Positions 1-11,950 of a stretch of DNA of 49,237 nt are shown here, one piece after another. Position numbers and translations under genes: made by a program. The stretch comes from Antrodiella citrinella. Taxonomy: Eukaryota; Basidiomycota; Agaricomycetes; Polyporales; Steccherinaceae. The stretch's first letter is position 1, and each line of letters opens with the position of its first letter. The notes under the pieces are model-generated. The model saw only the letters and a program-made list of their open reading frames with translations, was not told the DNA's origin and made no database searches. The DNA lies in assembly GCA_004802725.1 (NCBI GenBank), contig SGPM01000209.1:1-49237 (forward strand), written 5' to 3'.

Positions 1-382
1 ATGCTCTTTCGTGCTCTTAGGCCTTCCTTTCCGGCGTGCAGCCCTCTCCGCCTCCAACTCTGAGTCAAACCGCGTCGCCCAAACGTCTCTGACGACTGCG
101 TGCATCTCTTCAAGGGTTAATTCGCCCTGTGGTGGTATCGCATGGAAGAAAAATCCGAACAAGTTCACTGAGGACAGATGATCTCCATCAGCACGGATCT
201 CCAAGACTTAAGAGGCCGCCCTAACCTTGTTCACCATGCTTCCTCCACCGAGCTTTTGTGAGACCCGCAAGCTTTCCCTTCCGTACTTGTGTCCGTACAA
301 GCTGGTCAGCTTTTCGCGACAGCGGGTGGAAGATCTTCTCCTTCTTTTGCCCTTTGGGCTTCTTCACAGCTTCGGGTGCCAT
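1..382 (-). CDS. TMA16: TMA16-like ribosome biogenesis factor, 5' part (3' end outside window)
   Basis: Partial gene cut by the window edge. Exon 1 is 382..226 and exon 2 runs from 167 to the edge; a 58-base GT..AG intron (225..168) joins them in frame. The start at 382 is chosen because it opens the conserved segment; the frame is open further upstream but looks like leader. Exon 1 encodes a Lys-rich N-terminus followed by FHPLSRKADQLVR, the family signature (human TMA16 has HPYSRKAAQ). Exon 2 encodes GFFFHAIPPQGELTLEE and then RFDSELEAERAARRKGRPK, which matches the second conserved block. TMA16 proteins bind late nuclear pre-60S ribosomal particles. At least 108 codons are visible of a family near 180-200 aa. 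Its 5' end faces a 0.8 kb spacer. Domain identity is read directly; the role is by homology. Confidence 0.88.
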
Positions 383-1207
383 GATGATTTTTTGTGAACA
401 CGGAATAGTCGAATCGAGAGGTCGGAAAGGTGAATTGGTCCAGCCAGACAAAGTTTCTTTCGAATCAAGATGTCGAGAACTTACGTCAGCATGATTAGAT
501 CTCTGCAGATCTCACCGGTCAGGGATGCTTGCGTAATGTGGCACCACTGAGCTGCCACTGAGTGCTGCAAGTATATGATGTTACAAGTATCCAAGTTGTG
601 AAATTGCAATCCACAGAGAGTCTGAGATATCACAGAGATGACAATCACTAGGATTCAGCTATGTCGAGACACTGTCAATCATCCGGCGGTCGTATTTCAT
701 CGCTGTGGATCCGACTCCGTCCAAGTCCCGAGCACAGGGTGCGGGACCCGGTTTCCTGCTGCATGAAATGATGAAAATATCGAGAAGAGAGTTTGAATAA
801 TATCACAATTTTATCATCGAGAAGATCATGAAAATATTGTGTTATCTTCAAAATTGTATCACAATCTTATCATATTTTACGATAATATCACGATCTTACT
901 TAGAATTTGCTGCAAGGGAAGAGCATGAGAATAATCAAAAAACAATTCACAATTTGTTTATCATTTTCTGAAGCTAAAGCCGAGTGCGCACCCTGTGGAG
1001 TAAATCTCCGAGACGAATCAACTATCAGATCTATCAGATCCGACGAAACAGCATGATTGAATTATTGAAAGGTGGTATAAGTGCTGCAGTCTCTTTGACC
1101 CAATTTTCAGATACTAGGATCCATGACAAAAATAGTAAGACTTACATCTTGCTTATGTTGCGAGTCTTCAAGCTTCAAGAGGGTATACAGGAACGAGCCG
1201 ATAGCAA
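383..1207. other. Intergenic spacer TMA16-MZT1
   Basis: I see no gene in this 825-base stretch. It should carry the TMA16 promoter at its left end and the MZT1 3' untranslated region at its right end. The middle is strongly AT-rich with short imperfect repeats (listed separately). A 100-codon open frame at 984-1286 has no recognisable motif and overlaps MZT1 on the other strand. Confidence 0.6.
771..900. repeat. AT-rich degenerate short repeats
   Basis: TATCACAATTTTATCAT at 801-817 recurs as TATCACAATCTTATCAT at 857-873 and in shortened form at 886-899. The 10-mer ATGAAAATAT occurs at 771 and 828. The pattern is an imperfect direct repeat in a very AT-rich block. It carries no coding potential and shows no clear terminal repeats or target-site duplication, so I do not call it a transposon. 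Confidence 0.45.
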
Positions 1208-1556
1208 TCATCGACCGTTTGAGTTTACTTGCGCATTCAACGCAGCACCCTCTCTTCTGAGTTCCGAAATCACCGCCTGTACATGAAAGAAATCAGGAAA
1301 TCGTGCGTGCGCTCGGTGATCGAGAGATGCACACCGCAAGTGCCTCGGGATTCACGCCGCTCTCGATAAGGCTGACGCAAGTTGCCAAGGTCTCCTTGTC
1401 GAGCTGCGTATTCAGCAGCTGCGAGATATCGTGAAGGACTACGTCAAATTGGGAGATGCGTCAGGATATCAACGGTGTTCGTCATTTTTCGAAAATATGC
1501 TTACCGTCTAGAGTTTGCTGCGCAGATGATATCCTGTCAGAGTCTCTGGACGACAT
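1208..1556 (-). CDS. MZT1: Mitotic-spindle organizing protein 1 (MOZART1), gamma-tubulin complex
   Basis: A 74-aa protein in three exons: 1556..1505, 1438..1335 and 1276..1208, with introns of 66 and 58 bases, all GT..AG and in phase (52+104+69 bases = 75 codons with stop). The core reads [18 protein letters not shown], then [10 protein letters not shown], then AVISELRRE. This lines up with human MZT1 (ISRILNTGLDMETL, GINPEALS, VIKELR). MZT1 is a microprotein that binds the N-termini of gamma-tubulin complex proteins and is needed to recruit or activate the complex at spindle pole bodies. Length matches the family (70-85 aa). The start is the first ATG of the coherent exon. Its 5' end lies 193 bases from the DOPA dioxygenase start, so the two probably share a divergent promoter. 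No single exon is long enough to stand out as an open frame, so the gene is easily missed. Confidence 0.9.
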
Positions 1557-1749
1557 TCTTCCGGTTGAACCGTCGATTTGAGAGGTTGGTAAGGTGCAGT
1601 GCAATGCTAAAAGCGTAGAGATATTTGTCTGGATGTAAGCGACGACACGCTCGTAATTGTGATGACGAGAGACAAATTAGTCAGTCAGGTTACTATGTAA
1701 TAAAGCTCTCTGCGAAGGAACGTTCCCTCATCTACGACCATCGCCAGAA

Positions 1750-2471
1750 ATGTCTTCAGCTTGGAAATCACCTCTCGAGGGCTACGAGAACGCTGAACCA
1801 CTTCCTGAACATTTCAATGAAGACGGAAAGTCACTATACAACCCTCCCGGTCCAAAGTCTGCGGCGTACGATGAATTCCCAGACCCCATTGACAAGAAGA
1901 ACAACGGCTTTGACTTCCATAGTAAGGTTATCGACTTCTACCTGGCTGATTAGTGCTCACAAATCATAGTATATTACATGCAGAGTGTACCGGCGCAGTT
2001 GAAGCACGCCAAAGAGTTGCACGAGCGCATAAGACGCGAGTTCCCCGAGGTGTGTACGTCTAGATCTAGGCTGGATTAGGCACTGATCTGAAGTCTCTCC
2101 GTATCGTTAGATGAGAATCTATAAGTTCTGGGAAAAGCCTGTCGGTGCGTAGTGTCAGAGGGCTCAAAAAATACAACGTTGACATCTGGCTTGTATTTTC
2201 ACAGGGCCTCACCCGGTGGCGATGTTCGAGGTGAATACGTTCAGCCCCCACCAGACTGGAACCCTGTTCTCTTTCCTCGCGGTCAATCGAGGACCATGCT
2301 CGTATGTGACAATTGTTATCTTGCCATGTTATATGTGCTCAATATCTTTCGCCCAGTGTTCTCATTCATCCGAACACCGGACCGGGACAGGCGTACAGAG
2401 ATCACGCTGAATTGGCCTCTTGGATGGGCCATCCGTGGCCACTCAACACCGAGATCTTAAAACACCACTGA
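1750..2471 (+). CDS. DOPA 4,5-dioxygenase family protein
   Basis: Five exons: 1750-1921, 1970-2049, 2111-2144, 2205-2301, 2357-2471; 498 bases, 165 aa, all junctions GT..AG and in phase. The protein shows the family pattern: an N-terminal YENAEPLP-type segment, IYYMQSVPAQLKHAKELHER, HPVAMFEVNTFSPHQ, then LIHPNTGPG, the DHAELASWMG block and HPWPLNTEIL near the C-terminus. The His residues in HPVAM, SPHQ, IHPN and DHAE are candidate metal ligands. Family members are small non-heme iron enzymes that open the catechol ring of DOPA and similar catechols, first known from Amanita pigment synthesis; most basidiomycete copies lack a proven substrate. Cytosolic, with no signal peptide. Divergent from MZT1 and followed by a decayed SET/TPR copy. 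No betalain pathway partner is visible nearby. Confidence 0.9.
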
Positions 2472-2667
2472 ATGTATCTTTATCTTGCGATGTATGTCTA
2501 CTGTAATACTATGAATCGCTTCGAAGCAATATGCCGACATCCTCGAGACATCAAGTTGATCGGAAGATAATCTCAGTAGATAAGATATGCAACGGAAACA
2601 TGAAAGGGGCCGACCAATGTCATTGTCGCGGTCGCGCTTCACTTTGTTTCTGAACTTCATCTTCACC

Positions 2668-4096
2668 ATGACCGTTCCCGATGCCATTTCACTGACCTTA
2701 TCATGCTTGACTTCTCCTGACTCTAAACTTCTACGTTCCAACATCATCCCGCCGGAGGTCGCTCGCCACATGTTGGACGATCCAGCTCTACGTCAGCAAC
2801 TGGAAGAGGTGGAGTCCGATCGTCGCGAGGTGGTCCAGTTCGAAAGACAGCTGACTGGAAAGACAGTCTTCTCGCGGAGGCAAAGAGGACGCTAGAGGAT
2901 ATGAAAACGAACTACGCCACTGAACTGGCACTTCCACCTGCGCGGGCACGAGAACTACCTAGAGACGCGCTGCTCGCTGGGATGGAGTTCTCTAGGACAC
3001 AAGACGCGAATACGGAGAACCTGCAGATTGTGTATCAAGCCTTGATTGGGACGCAACCGAAGCACTCGACGAAGAAACTGGCGAAACTGAATAGGAGTAG
3101 GTGGCCACCACTTTGTATGTGGCCGTTAGTAACGCGTTTTGCATGGTAGTGAACCTGTCCGAGATGTTGATGAGAAAGAGGAACAAGGTGAGTTTGCGTC
3201 ATTTCTGCACATGAACGAGTTTGCTGATCGATGCACCGGGAAGCTTTTTGCTCTGTCAGCAAGACCAGTAAGCATTGCGACTTCATTTCACTTCATTGAG
3301 CACTGGCTAACCTGCCATAGCGAAACCTGGTCTCAGCGTCGACTTCGCCATAGAGGATCCTAAGGGCGACACGTCTCACGTCACGATCTATCACTATCCG
3401 ACCGCGCTCAACACCTTCATTGACAACACAGACGAAGTATTTCCAATCGGTACTGTTCTCGCCATCCGTGAACCGTATCACAAGTACGTCACACTGGCAG
3501 AAATCCCCATCGTTCGCATAGATGCGCCATCGGATATCGTGTTTCTGGGGCCCTCATCGCCGTCGACAAGGAATGTGACTTGGGCAACGGGGAACGTGGC
3601 CGGCGCGTCGCGCTCTCCAACCACCGCCAGCGGATGGAAGGACAAGGGTAGTGACTGCTACAAGCGTAAACTATGGCTACCCGCGGCTATATCATACTCT
3701 GAGGGCTTGAGACTAGAGCCTAACAACCACTTGCTTCTGCTGAATCGGGCCGCAACGTATTTGGAACTCGGGTGGTATAACTCTGCCGCTCACGACGCGG
3801 AAGCCGTTTTGGCGATGGATCTTGACGACGCGGCTCGTAATCAGAAGGCAGTGTTTCGGGTCACGAAGGCGTACTATATGTCTGGCAGGGATGAAGAGGT
3901 CGACTGTTTGGCCGAGTTGTATCCAGAGGATCCGGAGCCGAGGAAGTTCTTTACTCACATGCCATCGCGTTCTCGCCAAGCCAAAGGGCACTATGACTGG
4001 CTACGACTTTACAAAGAAACTCGGGGGCCTGCTTCTCGTCCCGATGTCGTCTCTTACCAAGGGCTTGTCAAAGTCAGCGCAAGAGCGACAGGTTGA
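2668..4096 (+). pseudogene. Truncated, decayed paralogue of the SET/TPR protein
   Basis: This is a relic of the same gene as the intact SET/TPR gene at 22306-25032, in the opposite orientation. Shared blocks include MEFSRTQD..QALIGTQPKHSTKKL, DFAIEDPKGD, PIGTVLAIREPYHK and NHLLLLNRAATYLELGW with the TPR repeats, up to RPDVVSYQG. Several lesions are visible. The frame shifts near 2850 inside a coiled-coil-like N-terminus. Exon 3150-3187 keeps its donor, but the next exon has CACCG where the intact copy has an AG acceptor (about 3247). No frame-preserving splice joins it to the block starting at 3323. The frame stops at 4096, exactly where the intact copy goes on to its SET domain. Upstream sequence (2668-2850) does not resemble the intact copy's N-terminus. 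A short TPR-only protein from 3323 onward cannot be excluded. Confidence 0.75.
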
Positions 4097-4667
4097 AGAA
4101 CGCTTCACGGGGACCGATGACATCTTCACCCAGAAATATGGAGCGAAGATCTTCCACGACTAACTGCGGATGTCGACGTCGTCACATTTGCTCATCCTTC
4201 TATCTTTGACTATTTCTTGTTTGAATGCTTGTTTGAATGCATCTCACCAGTCATAAATATCCAGAGAGAACAGTTTACGGACTGAGCATCTTGAATATGG
4301 ATGATTTTTGAGAATCCTGATGTGGCGCAAGACAACATTTGATAAGATCTCGATCTTTATTTAAGTATTCCTCCGGGAAATGCCGAATGTCGTGTTGTTA
4401 ACTGACAGAAGTTTCCTGCTGTTGCCAGAGGTATATAGCAAATGCTCACATTCCTCTTGTCTTCTTCTTGTCTTTGTGCCATCATCATTCGCAGTTCGGA
4501 ACGCCAACTTTGTCGACGTCCTCATCTCTTCCTCATCGTATCCGACGACGTCCTTGTTGACGCGTCATGCTTACGTAATCCAATGTAAAGTTGGGGTACC
4601 CCATATCCCCGAGCATTTAAAGTCTTCAAACGCGTTGGCAAAACGTGTTCTGCTCTCTTCTGCAACG
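4097..4667. other. Spacer upstream of ACC1
   Basis: No SET-domain remnant is recognisable after the stop at 4096, so the lost part of the paralogue is deleted rather than only interrupted. The segment contains a direct repeat of TTGTTTGAATGC near 4217-4240 and a TATA-like TATATA at 4432-4437, about 230 bases before the ACC1 start. It should hold the ACC1 promoter. Confidence 0.5.
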
Positions 4668-7600
4668 ATGGCTGCGTACGACCATTCAAAAGTCGCCCAC
4701 TTTATAGGTATGTCGCTCATAAACCTTGTTTCGAGCGTGCTAACAGCGTTTAACAGGCGGAAATACCTTGGAAAAGGCTCCCGCTGGGCCCGTGTCCGAC
4801 TTCGTGAAAACACATGGGGGACACACGGTAATCACAAAGGTGCGCGATTATATCTACTGTTAAGAGCGATGCTGATTACTCGCGCAGGTCCTCATCGCGA
4901 ACAACGGCATCGCTGCTGTGAAGGAAATCAGGTCCATCCGCCAATGGAGCTACGAAACGTTTGGCACCGAGCGTGCGGTCGAGTTCACCGTCATGGCCAC
5001 GCCGGAAGATCTCAAGGTGAATGCAGAGTACATCCGCATGGCCGACCGCTACGTGGAAGTTCCCGGCGGCTCGAACAACAACAACTATGCGAACGTCGAA
5101 CTCATCGTGGACGTGGCAGAGCGTGCAGGTGTGCATGCAGTCTGGGCCGGGTGGGGGCACGCGTCGGAAAACCCTCGCTTGCCCGAGACCCTGGCAGCGA
5201 ACAAGATCGTGTTCATTGGTCCCCCGGGCTCCGCGATGCGTAGCTTAGGCGACAAGATCTCCAGCACGATCGTCGCTCAGAGCGCGAATGTGCCCACCAT
5301 GGCGTGGTCGGGTTCAGGCATTTCGGATACCATCTTGTCCGAGCAGGGGTTCGTCACCGTCGCGGATGACGTGTACAAGGAGGCGTGCGTGACGTCGGTG
5401 GAAGAAGGTCTAGTGAGGGCGGAGACGATCGGTTACCCGGTCATGATCAAGGCCAGCGAGGGTGGTGGAGGAAAGGGTATCCGCAAGGTCGAGCGTCCGG
5501 ATGCTTTCAAAAACGCGTTCCATGCCGTTGCCGGCGAAATTCCTGGTGCGCAGATGATTTGCACGATTGGGCTCAGTATATTTACGTCTACTTTACAGGC
5601 TCCCCCATCTTCATCATGAAGTTGGCGGGTCAGGCGCGCCATCTAGAGGTCCAGCTGCTCGCGGATCAGTATGGCAACGCGATTTCGCTATTCGGCCGTG
5701 ATTGTTCAGTTCAACGTCGTCACCAGAAAATCATTGAAGAGGCCCCTGTCACGATTGCCAAGCAGGACACGTTTGAGGAGATGGAACGCGCCGCGGTACG
5801 GCTCGCTAAGCTCGTCGGATACGTCAGCGCTGGAACAGTTGAATGTATGCGCGCGTTTTATTTGCTAACGCACTTTTACTGATCTGGACATTACAGATCT
5901 TTACAGCCACGCCGAAGATACGTTCTACTTCCTCGAGCTGAACCCACGTCTCCAAGTAGAGCATCCCACCACCGAGATGGTGTCCGGTGTTAACCTTCCC
6001 GCCGCTCAATTGCAAGTTGCCATGGGTATTCCCCTCCACCGCATCCGACACATTCGCACACTGTATGGTGTTGCTCCCAACGGCACATCCGAGATCGACT
6101 TCGAGATGGTGGATCCCGATGCGTCCAAACTTCAGCGCAAGCCTCGTCCTAAGGGACACGTCGTTGCCGTCCGTATCACCGCCGAGAACCCCGATGCTGG
6201 CTTCAAGCCTTCCTCCGGTTCGCTGCAGGAGCTCAACTTCCGCTCGAGCACCAACGTGTGGGGTTACTTCTCCGTTGGTACCGCGGGTGGTCTGCACGAG
6301 TTCGCTGATTCGCAGTTCGGCCATATTTTCGCGTATGGTGAAGACCGAGGCGAGAGTCGGAAGAACATGGTCGTCGCGTTGAAGGAGCTCAGCATCCGCG
6401 GTGACTTCAGGACGACCGTGGAGTACCTCATAAAACTGCTGGAACTCCAGGCGTTCGAGGAGAACACGATCACCACTGGTTGGCTGGACTCCCTCATCAG
6501 CGATAAGTTGACTGCCGAGAGACCCGACACAACCCTCGCTGTCATCTGTGGTGCCGTGACCAAGGCCCACCTCGCGTCCGAGACATGTTTGGCCGAGTAC
6601 AAGCGCATCTTGGATAAGGGTCAGGCGCCGTCGAAGGACGTCCTTAAAACTGTCTTCGGCATCGACTTCATCTACGATAACATCCGGTATTCCTTCACCG
6701 CCACCCGGTCGTCTCTCATCTTATGGACGCTCTACCTCAACGGTGGTCGCACCGTTGTTGGTGCGCGTGGTCTCGCTGACGGTGGTCTACTCGTGCTGTT
6801 GAACGGTAAGAGCCATACCGTCTACTGGAGAGAAGAAGTCGGCGCGATGCGGCTCATGGTCGACTCTAAGACCTGCTTGATCGAGCAGGAGAATGACCCT
6901 ACGCAGCTGAGGAGTCCCAGTCCTGGAAAGCTGATCCGTTTCCTCGTGGAGAGCGGAGACCACATCAACGCTGGCGAGTCGTACGCTGAGATCGAGGTAT
7001 TCGTTCTTTATGCTGTCAACCGCTTCTTCGCTCATACCTTGTTGCTCCCAGGTCATGAAGATGTACATGCCTCTCGTCGCGTCCGAAGACGGTATCGTGC
7101 AGTTCGTCAAGCAGCCCGGTGTCAGCCTTGAGCCCGGAGACATCCTCGGTATCCTCGCTCTCGACGATCCCGGTCGCGTGAAGCACGCCAAGCCGTTCGA
7201 GGGTCTCCTGCCCGCCATGGGCAACCCCAGCGACGCTGGTAGCAAGCCTCACCAGCAGCTCAGTTACTACCTCGGTGTCTTGAACGACATCCTCGACGGG
7301 TACGACAACCAGGCCATCATGATCCCGACGTGGAAGAGCCTTCTCTCGGTATTGCACAATCCCGATCTACCGTACACACAGGTGACCGCGATCTTGTCTG
7401 CCCACGCCGGCCGTATGCCACCGAAGTTGGAGGAGAGCATCCGCGCTGCGATTGAGAACGCCAAGGCAAAGGGAGAGAATGCTGAGTTCCCTGCTGCACG
7501 GATCAAGAAGCTTGTTGACCATTACGTCGAGGACAACGTCCGCCCTCAAGATCGAGCGATGTTCAGGACACAGCTGGCCACGATCATCGACTTTGTCGAC

Positions 7601-10600
7601 CAGTACCACCATGGGTTGAAGACGCATGAGCTTGACATCATTGCTGCTCTGCTTTCACGCTACGAGGAGACCGAGAAGTTGTTTGGAGGAAGCATTGAAG
7701 CTAGGGTGTTGTCCTTACGCGACCAACACAAGGAGAATCTCGACAAGGTTGTCGCTCTCGTGCTAAGTCATATTATGGCGCACAGGAAGGGTCGTCTCGT
7801 TATGACCATCCTGGACCATGTCAAGGACAGCGGTCTGACCGTCACGGACCCGGACAGCAAGCTGTATCAGGTCCTCCAAGGGCTCGCCACTCTTGAAGCA
7901 AGGTATGTTTGCGTTGTGTGTATGTTGCTGTCAGTGCTAATATGTTTGGCTTCATAGATCGTCAACTCAGGTCTCGCTCAAGGCTCGAGAGGTTCTCATT
8001 TCGTGCCAAATGCCTTCCTACGAGGAGCGTAAGATCCAGATGGAAGGTATCTTAAAGACATCTGTGAACAGCAACTTCTACGGAGAGCACGAGTCCAGCA
8101 TCAAGTCAGTGTTCACCTTCATTCTCCTGTGATATTTCGTTGATATTGTTGTGACTCGCAGGACACCTACTGCTGAAATCCTTCGGGAGCTCGTCGATTC
8201 CAGATACACTGTCTACGACGTTCTGCCAACGTTCTTCAACTTCACTGATAATTGGATGACCATTGGTGCGTAGACAGCCCCCATTGTATTTGACCGTTTC
8301 TGATATCGTTCCTTAGCCGCTCTCGAGGTCTACGTCCGTCGTGCATACAAGGCTTACTCGTTGCTGTCAGTCGACTACGAGGAAGGTGACGGTATGGATG
8401 ATGGTGACAGCCCTCATATCGTCACATGGCGCTTCAATCTTGGCCAGTCGCATTCTCCTCCCTCTACGCCAACGTTAGGGCGCATGGAGTAGGCGCATAC
8501 CGTTCTTCATTATTGCTATGCAACTGACTTTGCATGTTTCAGTGAATCACCTCGTCGTCAAGCGTCGGTCAGTGACTTGACATACATGATTGACCGTCAC
8601 CAGAAGCAACCCCTCCGTCACGGGTCTATCGCGTCTTTCCCCAACTTCGAGGCTCTTTCGCGTGGTTTCAACAAGGTCGCTGACACCCTTCCACCCTTCG
8701 ATGCTACGGAGTACCAGCAGCGCTATGGAATCAACTCACAGCCTCCCAATGTCCTCAACATGGCGCTTCGTATTTTCGACGAGAGCGAGGATATGTCTGA
8801 TGACGAGTGGTACACTAAGATCGCCGAGCTCGTCAATGGACGCAAGACGGTCCTGTCCAAGCGTGGTGTTCGTCGTCTGTCGATCATGATCTGTCGCCCT
8901 GGTCTCTATCCTCAGTACATTACTATGCGGGACATGGACGGCACCTGGAACGAGGAGCAAGCTATTCGTCACATTGAGCCTGCGCTTGCCTTCCAGCTAG
9001 AGCTCAGCCGTCTTTCCAACTACAACCTCACGCCGTGCTTCACTGAGAGCAAGCAGCTCCACATCTACCACGCCGTCGCTCGTGAGAACCAGTTGGATAG
9101 TCGCTTCTTCATCCGTGCCCTTGTACGTCCGGGTCGTCTCCGTGGTAGCATGAACACTGCTCAGTACCTCATTTCCGAGACTGATCGTCTCGTGACGAAC
9201 ATCCTCGATGCTCTGGAGGTCGTCAGCTCCAAGTATCGCAATGCTGATGTCAACCACATCTTCATCAACTTCATCTACAACCTTCCCGTCACCTACGAGG
9301 ATGTTCTTGAAGCCATCTCCGGATTCATTGAACGTCACGGCAAGCGTCTCTGGCGGCTGCACGTCACCGGATCTGAAATCCGTATCGTTCTGGAGGATAG
9401 TGAGGGCAACGTCACGCCTATCCGTTGCATCATCGAGAACGTCTCTGGCTTCATTGTCAATTACCATGGATACCAGGAGATTACCACCGACAAGGGAACC
9501 ACTATTCTGAAGTCTATCGGCGAGAAGGGTCCTCTGCACTTGCAGCCCGTCCACCAGGTTTACCCTACCAAGGAGTCCCTCCAGCCTAAGCGTTACCAGG
9601 CCCACCTCATCGGTACCACCTACGCGTATGACTTCCCCGAACTCTTCGCCAAGGCATTAAGCAATGTCTGGGTCAAGGCCCGCTCCCAGAACGCTTCTCT
9701 GACGCTCCCCAAGAAGGTCTTAGAGTCGAAGGAACTGGTCTTAGACGAGAACGACCAATTGCAAGAAGTTGACCGCGCTCCTGGCAACAACATATGTGGT
9801 ATGGTTGGTTGGGTCTTCACTTTGAGAACACCAGAGTATCCCCATGGTCGCCGCACCGTCGTTATCGCCAACGATATCACTTTCAAGATCGGTTCGTTCG
9901 GCCCTCTAGAGGATCAATTCTTCTTCCTCGCCTCTCAGTATGCTCGCGAGCAAGGACTGCCTCGCATCTACCTCTCCGCCAACTCTGGTGCTCGCATTGG
10001 TCTAGCAGAGGAAGCTATGAGCTTGTTCTCCTGCGCCTGGAATGATCCTGCGCGTCCGGAGAAGGGCGTTGACTACCTCTACCTCACGCGGGAAAACTGG
10101 CTCAAGCTGCAGGAGAAGGCCGCCGCCGCCGTGTACACCACAGAGCTTGATGTTAACGGCGAGCTTCGTTACAAGATCACTGACATCATCGGTCTGCAGG
10201 ATGGCCTTGGTGTTGAGTGTCTCAAGGGCTCTGGTCTCATTGCTGGCGAGACGTCTCGCGCGTACGACGATATTTTCACGATCACTCTTGTTACTGCTCG
10301 TTCCGTTGGTATCGGTGCCTACCTTGTCCGTCTGGGCGAGCGCGCTGTCCAGGTCGAAGGTCAACCCATCATCCTCACCGGTGCGCCTGCGTTGAACAAG
10401 GTCCTTGGTCGCGAGGTGTATACCTCCAACTTGCAGCTCGGCGGTACCCAGATCATGTACAAGAACGGAATCTCGCATCTGACTGCAGGAAGTGATCTTG
10501 AAGGCGCTACGCATATCCTCCAATGGTTGGCTTACGTTCCCGAGGCGAAGGGCTGCCCTCTGCCTATCCTTGGCTCCACTGATACCTGGGATCGTGACAT

Positions 10601-11950
10601 AGGCTACACTCCCCCGAAAGGTCCTTACGACCCCAGGTGGTTCATTGAGGGCAAGACCGACGAGACGACGTCGGAGTGGATGTCTGGCTTCTTCGACAAG
10701 GGCTCGTTCCAGGAGACTCTCAGTGGATGGGCGCAAACGGTCGTTGTCGGACGTGCTCGTCTCGGTGGTATTCCCATGGGTGTCATCGCCGTGGAGACTC
10801 GCACCATTGAACGCGTCGTGCCAGCTGATCCCGCCAACCCCACATCATTCGAGCAGCGGATCATGGAGGCTGGTCAGGTGTGGTACCCGAACTCTGCGTA
10901 CAAGACAGCCCAAGCCATCTTCGACTTCAACCGTGAAGGTCTTCCTTTGATCATCTTCGCCAACTGGCGTGGTTTCTCCGGCGGTCAGCAAGACATGTAC
11001 GACGAGGTCCTCAAGCAAGGCTCCAAGATCGTCGACGGTCTTTCGAGCTACAAGCAGCCCGTCTTCGTTTACATTGTGCCCAACGGCGAGCTCCGTGGTG
11101 GTGCATGGGTCGTGCTTGATCCATCTATCAACTCCCAGCAGATGGAGATGTACGCCGATGTTGAATCACGCGCTGGTGTTTTGGAACCGGAGGGTATCGT
11201 AGAGATCAAGATGCGTCGTGACAAGGTCTTGAAGCTCATGGAGCGTTTGGATGCCACCTACGCCACCTGGAAGAAGGCCAGTACCGATGCATCCTCGACA
11301 GCCGAGCAGCGTGCCGAGGCCACTGAGCAACTGGAGCGTCGGGAGCAGCTTTTGCAGCCTACGTACAAGCAAATTGCATTGTTGTACGCCGATCTACACG
11401 AGTAAGTTCTTGCAACTTTTTGATCTGGTCTTCTCAACTCATTTCCTGCCAACAGTCGTACCGGACGTATGGAAGCAAAGGGTTGCGCCACTGCCATAGT
11501 GTGGAAGGATGCTCGGCGTCGATTCTATTGGGCAGCCCGCGCCAAGGTTGCCTGGTCGGCTGCCATCAGCCAACTTGCCGAAGCTAGTCCTGATTCCACC
11601 ATTGAGTACCGCGAACAGCTGTTGACGACCCTCACGAACGTCGATGCTGAGACCGACCGTCGCGAGGCCGCCGAAGTGCTTGAGAAATTGGACTTGAGTG
11701 CCACAGTAACGCAGCTCAAGGCGGACCACCTGATGCGTAGCATGTTGGCACTCGCTGAGGAGGACCGCAAGGCTACCTTGAATGGCTTGATCCGTCTTGT
11801 GGATAACCTCTCTGACGATGAAAAGGCAGCCTTGTCTGCCGCTCTCCAAAATTCGAATCGCTCTCCAGGTATGTGATTCGCACGATAGAGCTCTGTTCTT
11901 ATTACTCACTGAGCTTCTCAGGCCCTCCTTCGTATACCAACGCATCATAG
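4668..11950 (+). CDS. ACC1: Acetyl-CoA carboxylase (cytosolic, multifunctional)
   Basis: Twelve exons: 4668-4707, 4757-4839, 4888-5545, 5599-5844, 5897-6996, 7052-7902, 7958-8104, 8162-8265, 8317-8488, 8543-11401, 11456-11868, 11922-11950. They sum to 6702 bases, 2233 aa, the usual size for fungal ACC. It converts acetyl-CoA, bicarbonate and ATP to malonyl-CoA, the committed step of fatty acid synthesis. Domains in order: biotin carboxylase (about 40-560, ATP-grasp loop GGGGKG near 233-238, [16 protein letters not shown]), biotin carboxyl carrier (EVMKM, biotinyl Lys712), central region, and carboxyltransferase (about 1450-2150, with [15 protein letters not shown] and [12 protein letters not shown]). 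[12 protein letters not shown] around Ser1142 matches the Snf1/AMPK inhibitory site region of yeast Acc1 (Ser1157). The start is supported by the short first exons reading into [14 protein letters not shown]. No lesion seen. Confidence 0.98.

Noticed and set aside
771..900. AT-rich repeat block as a possible transposon or replication origin.
   Set aside because: Repeats are short and imperfect, with no terminal symmetry or flanking duplication, and composition alone cannot identify a fungal origin.
1750..2471. DOPA dioxygenase as part of a pigment gene cluster.
   Set aside because: Neighbours are TMA16, MZT1, a SET/TPR relic and ACC1; no tyrosinase, glycosyltransferase or transporter is nearby.
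10002..10736. Long antisense open frames over ACC1 (also 5824-6570 and 8997-9605).
   Set aside because: All lie opposite highly conserved carboxylase exons and show no family resemblance; they are codon-bias shadows.
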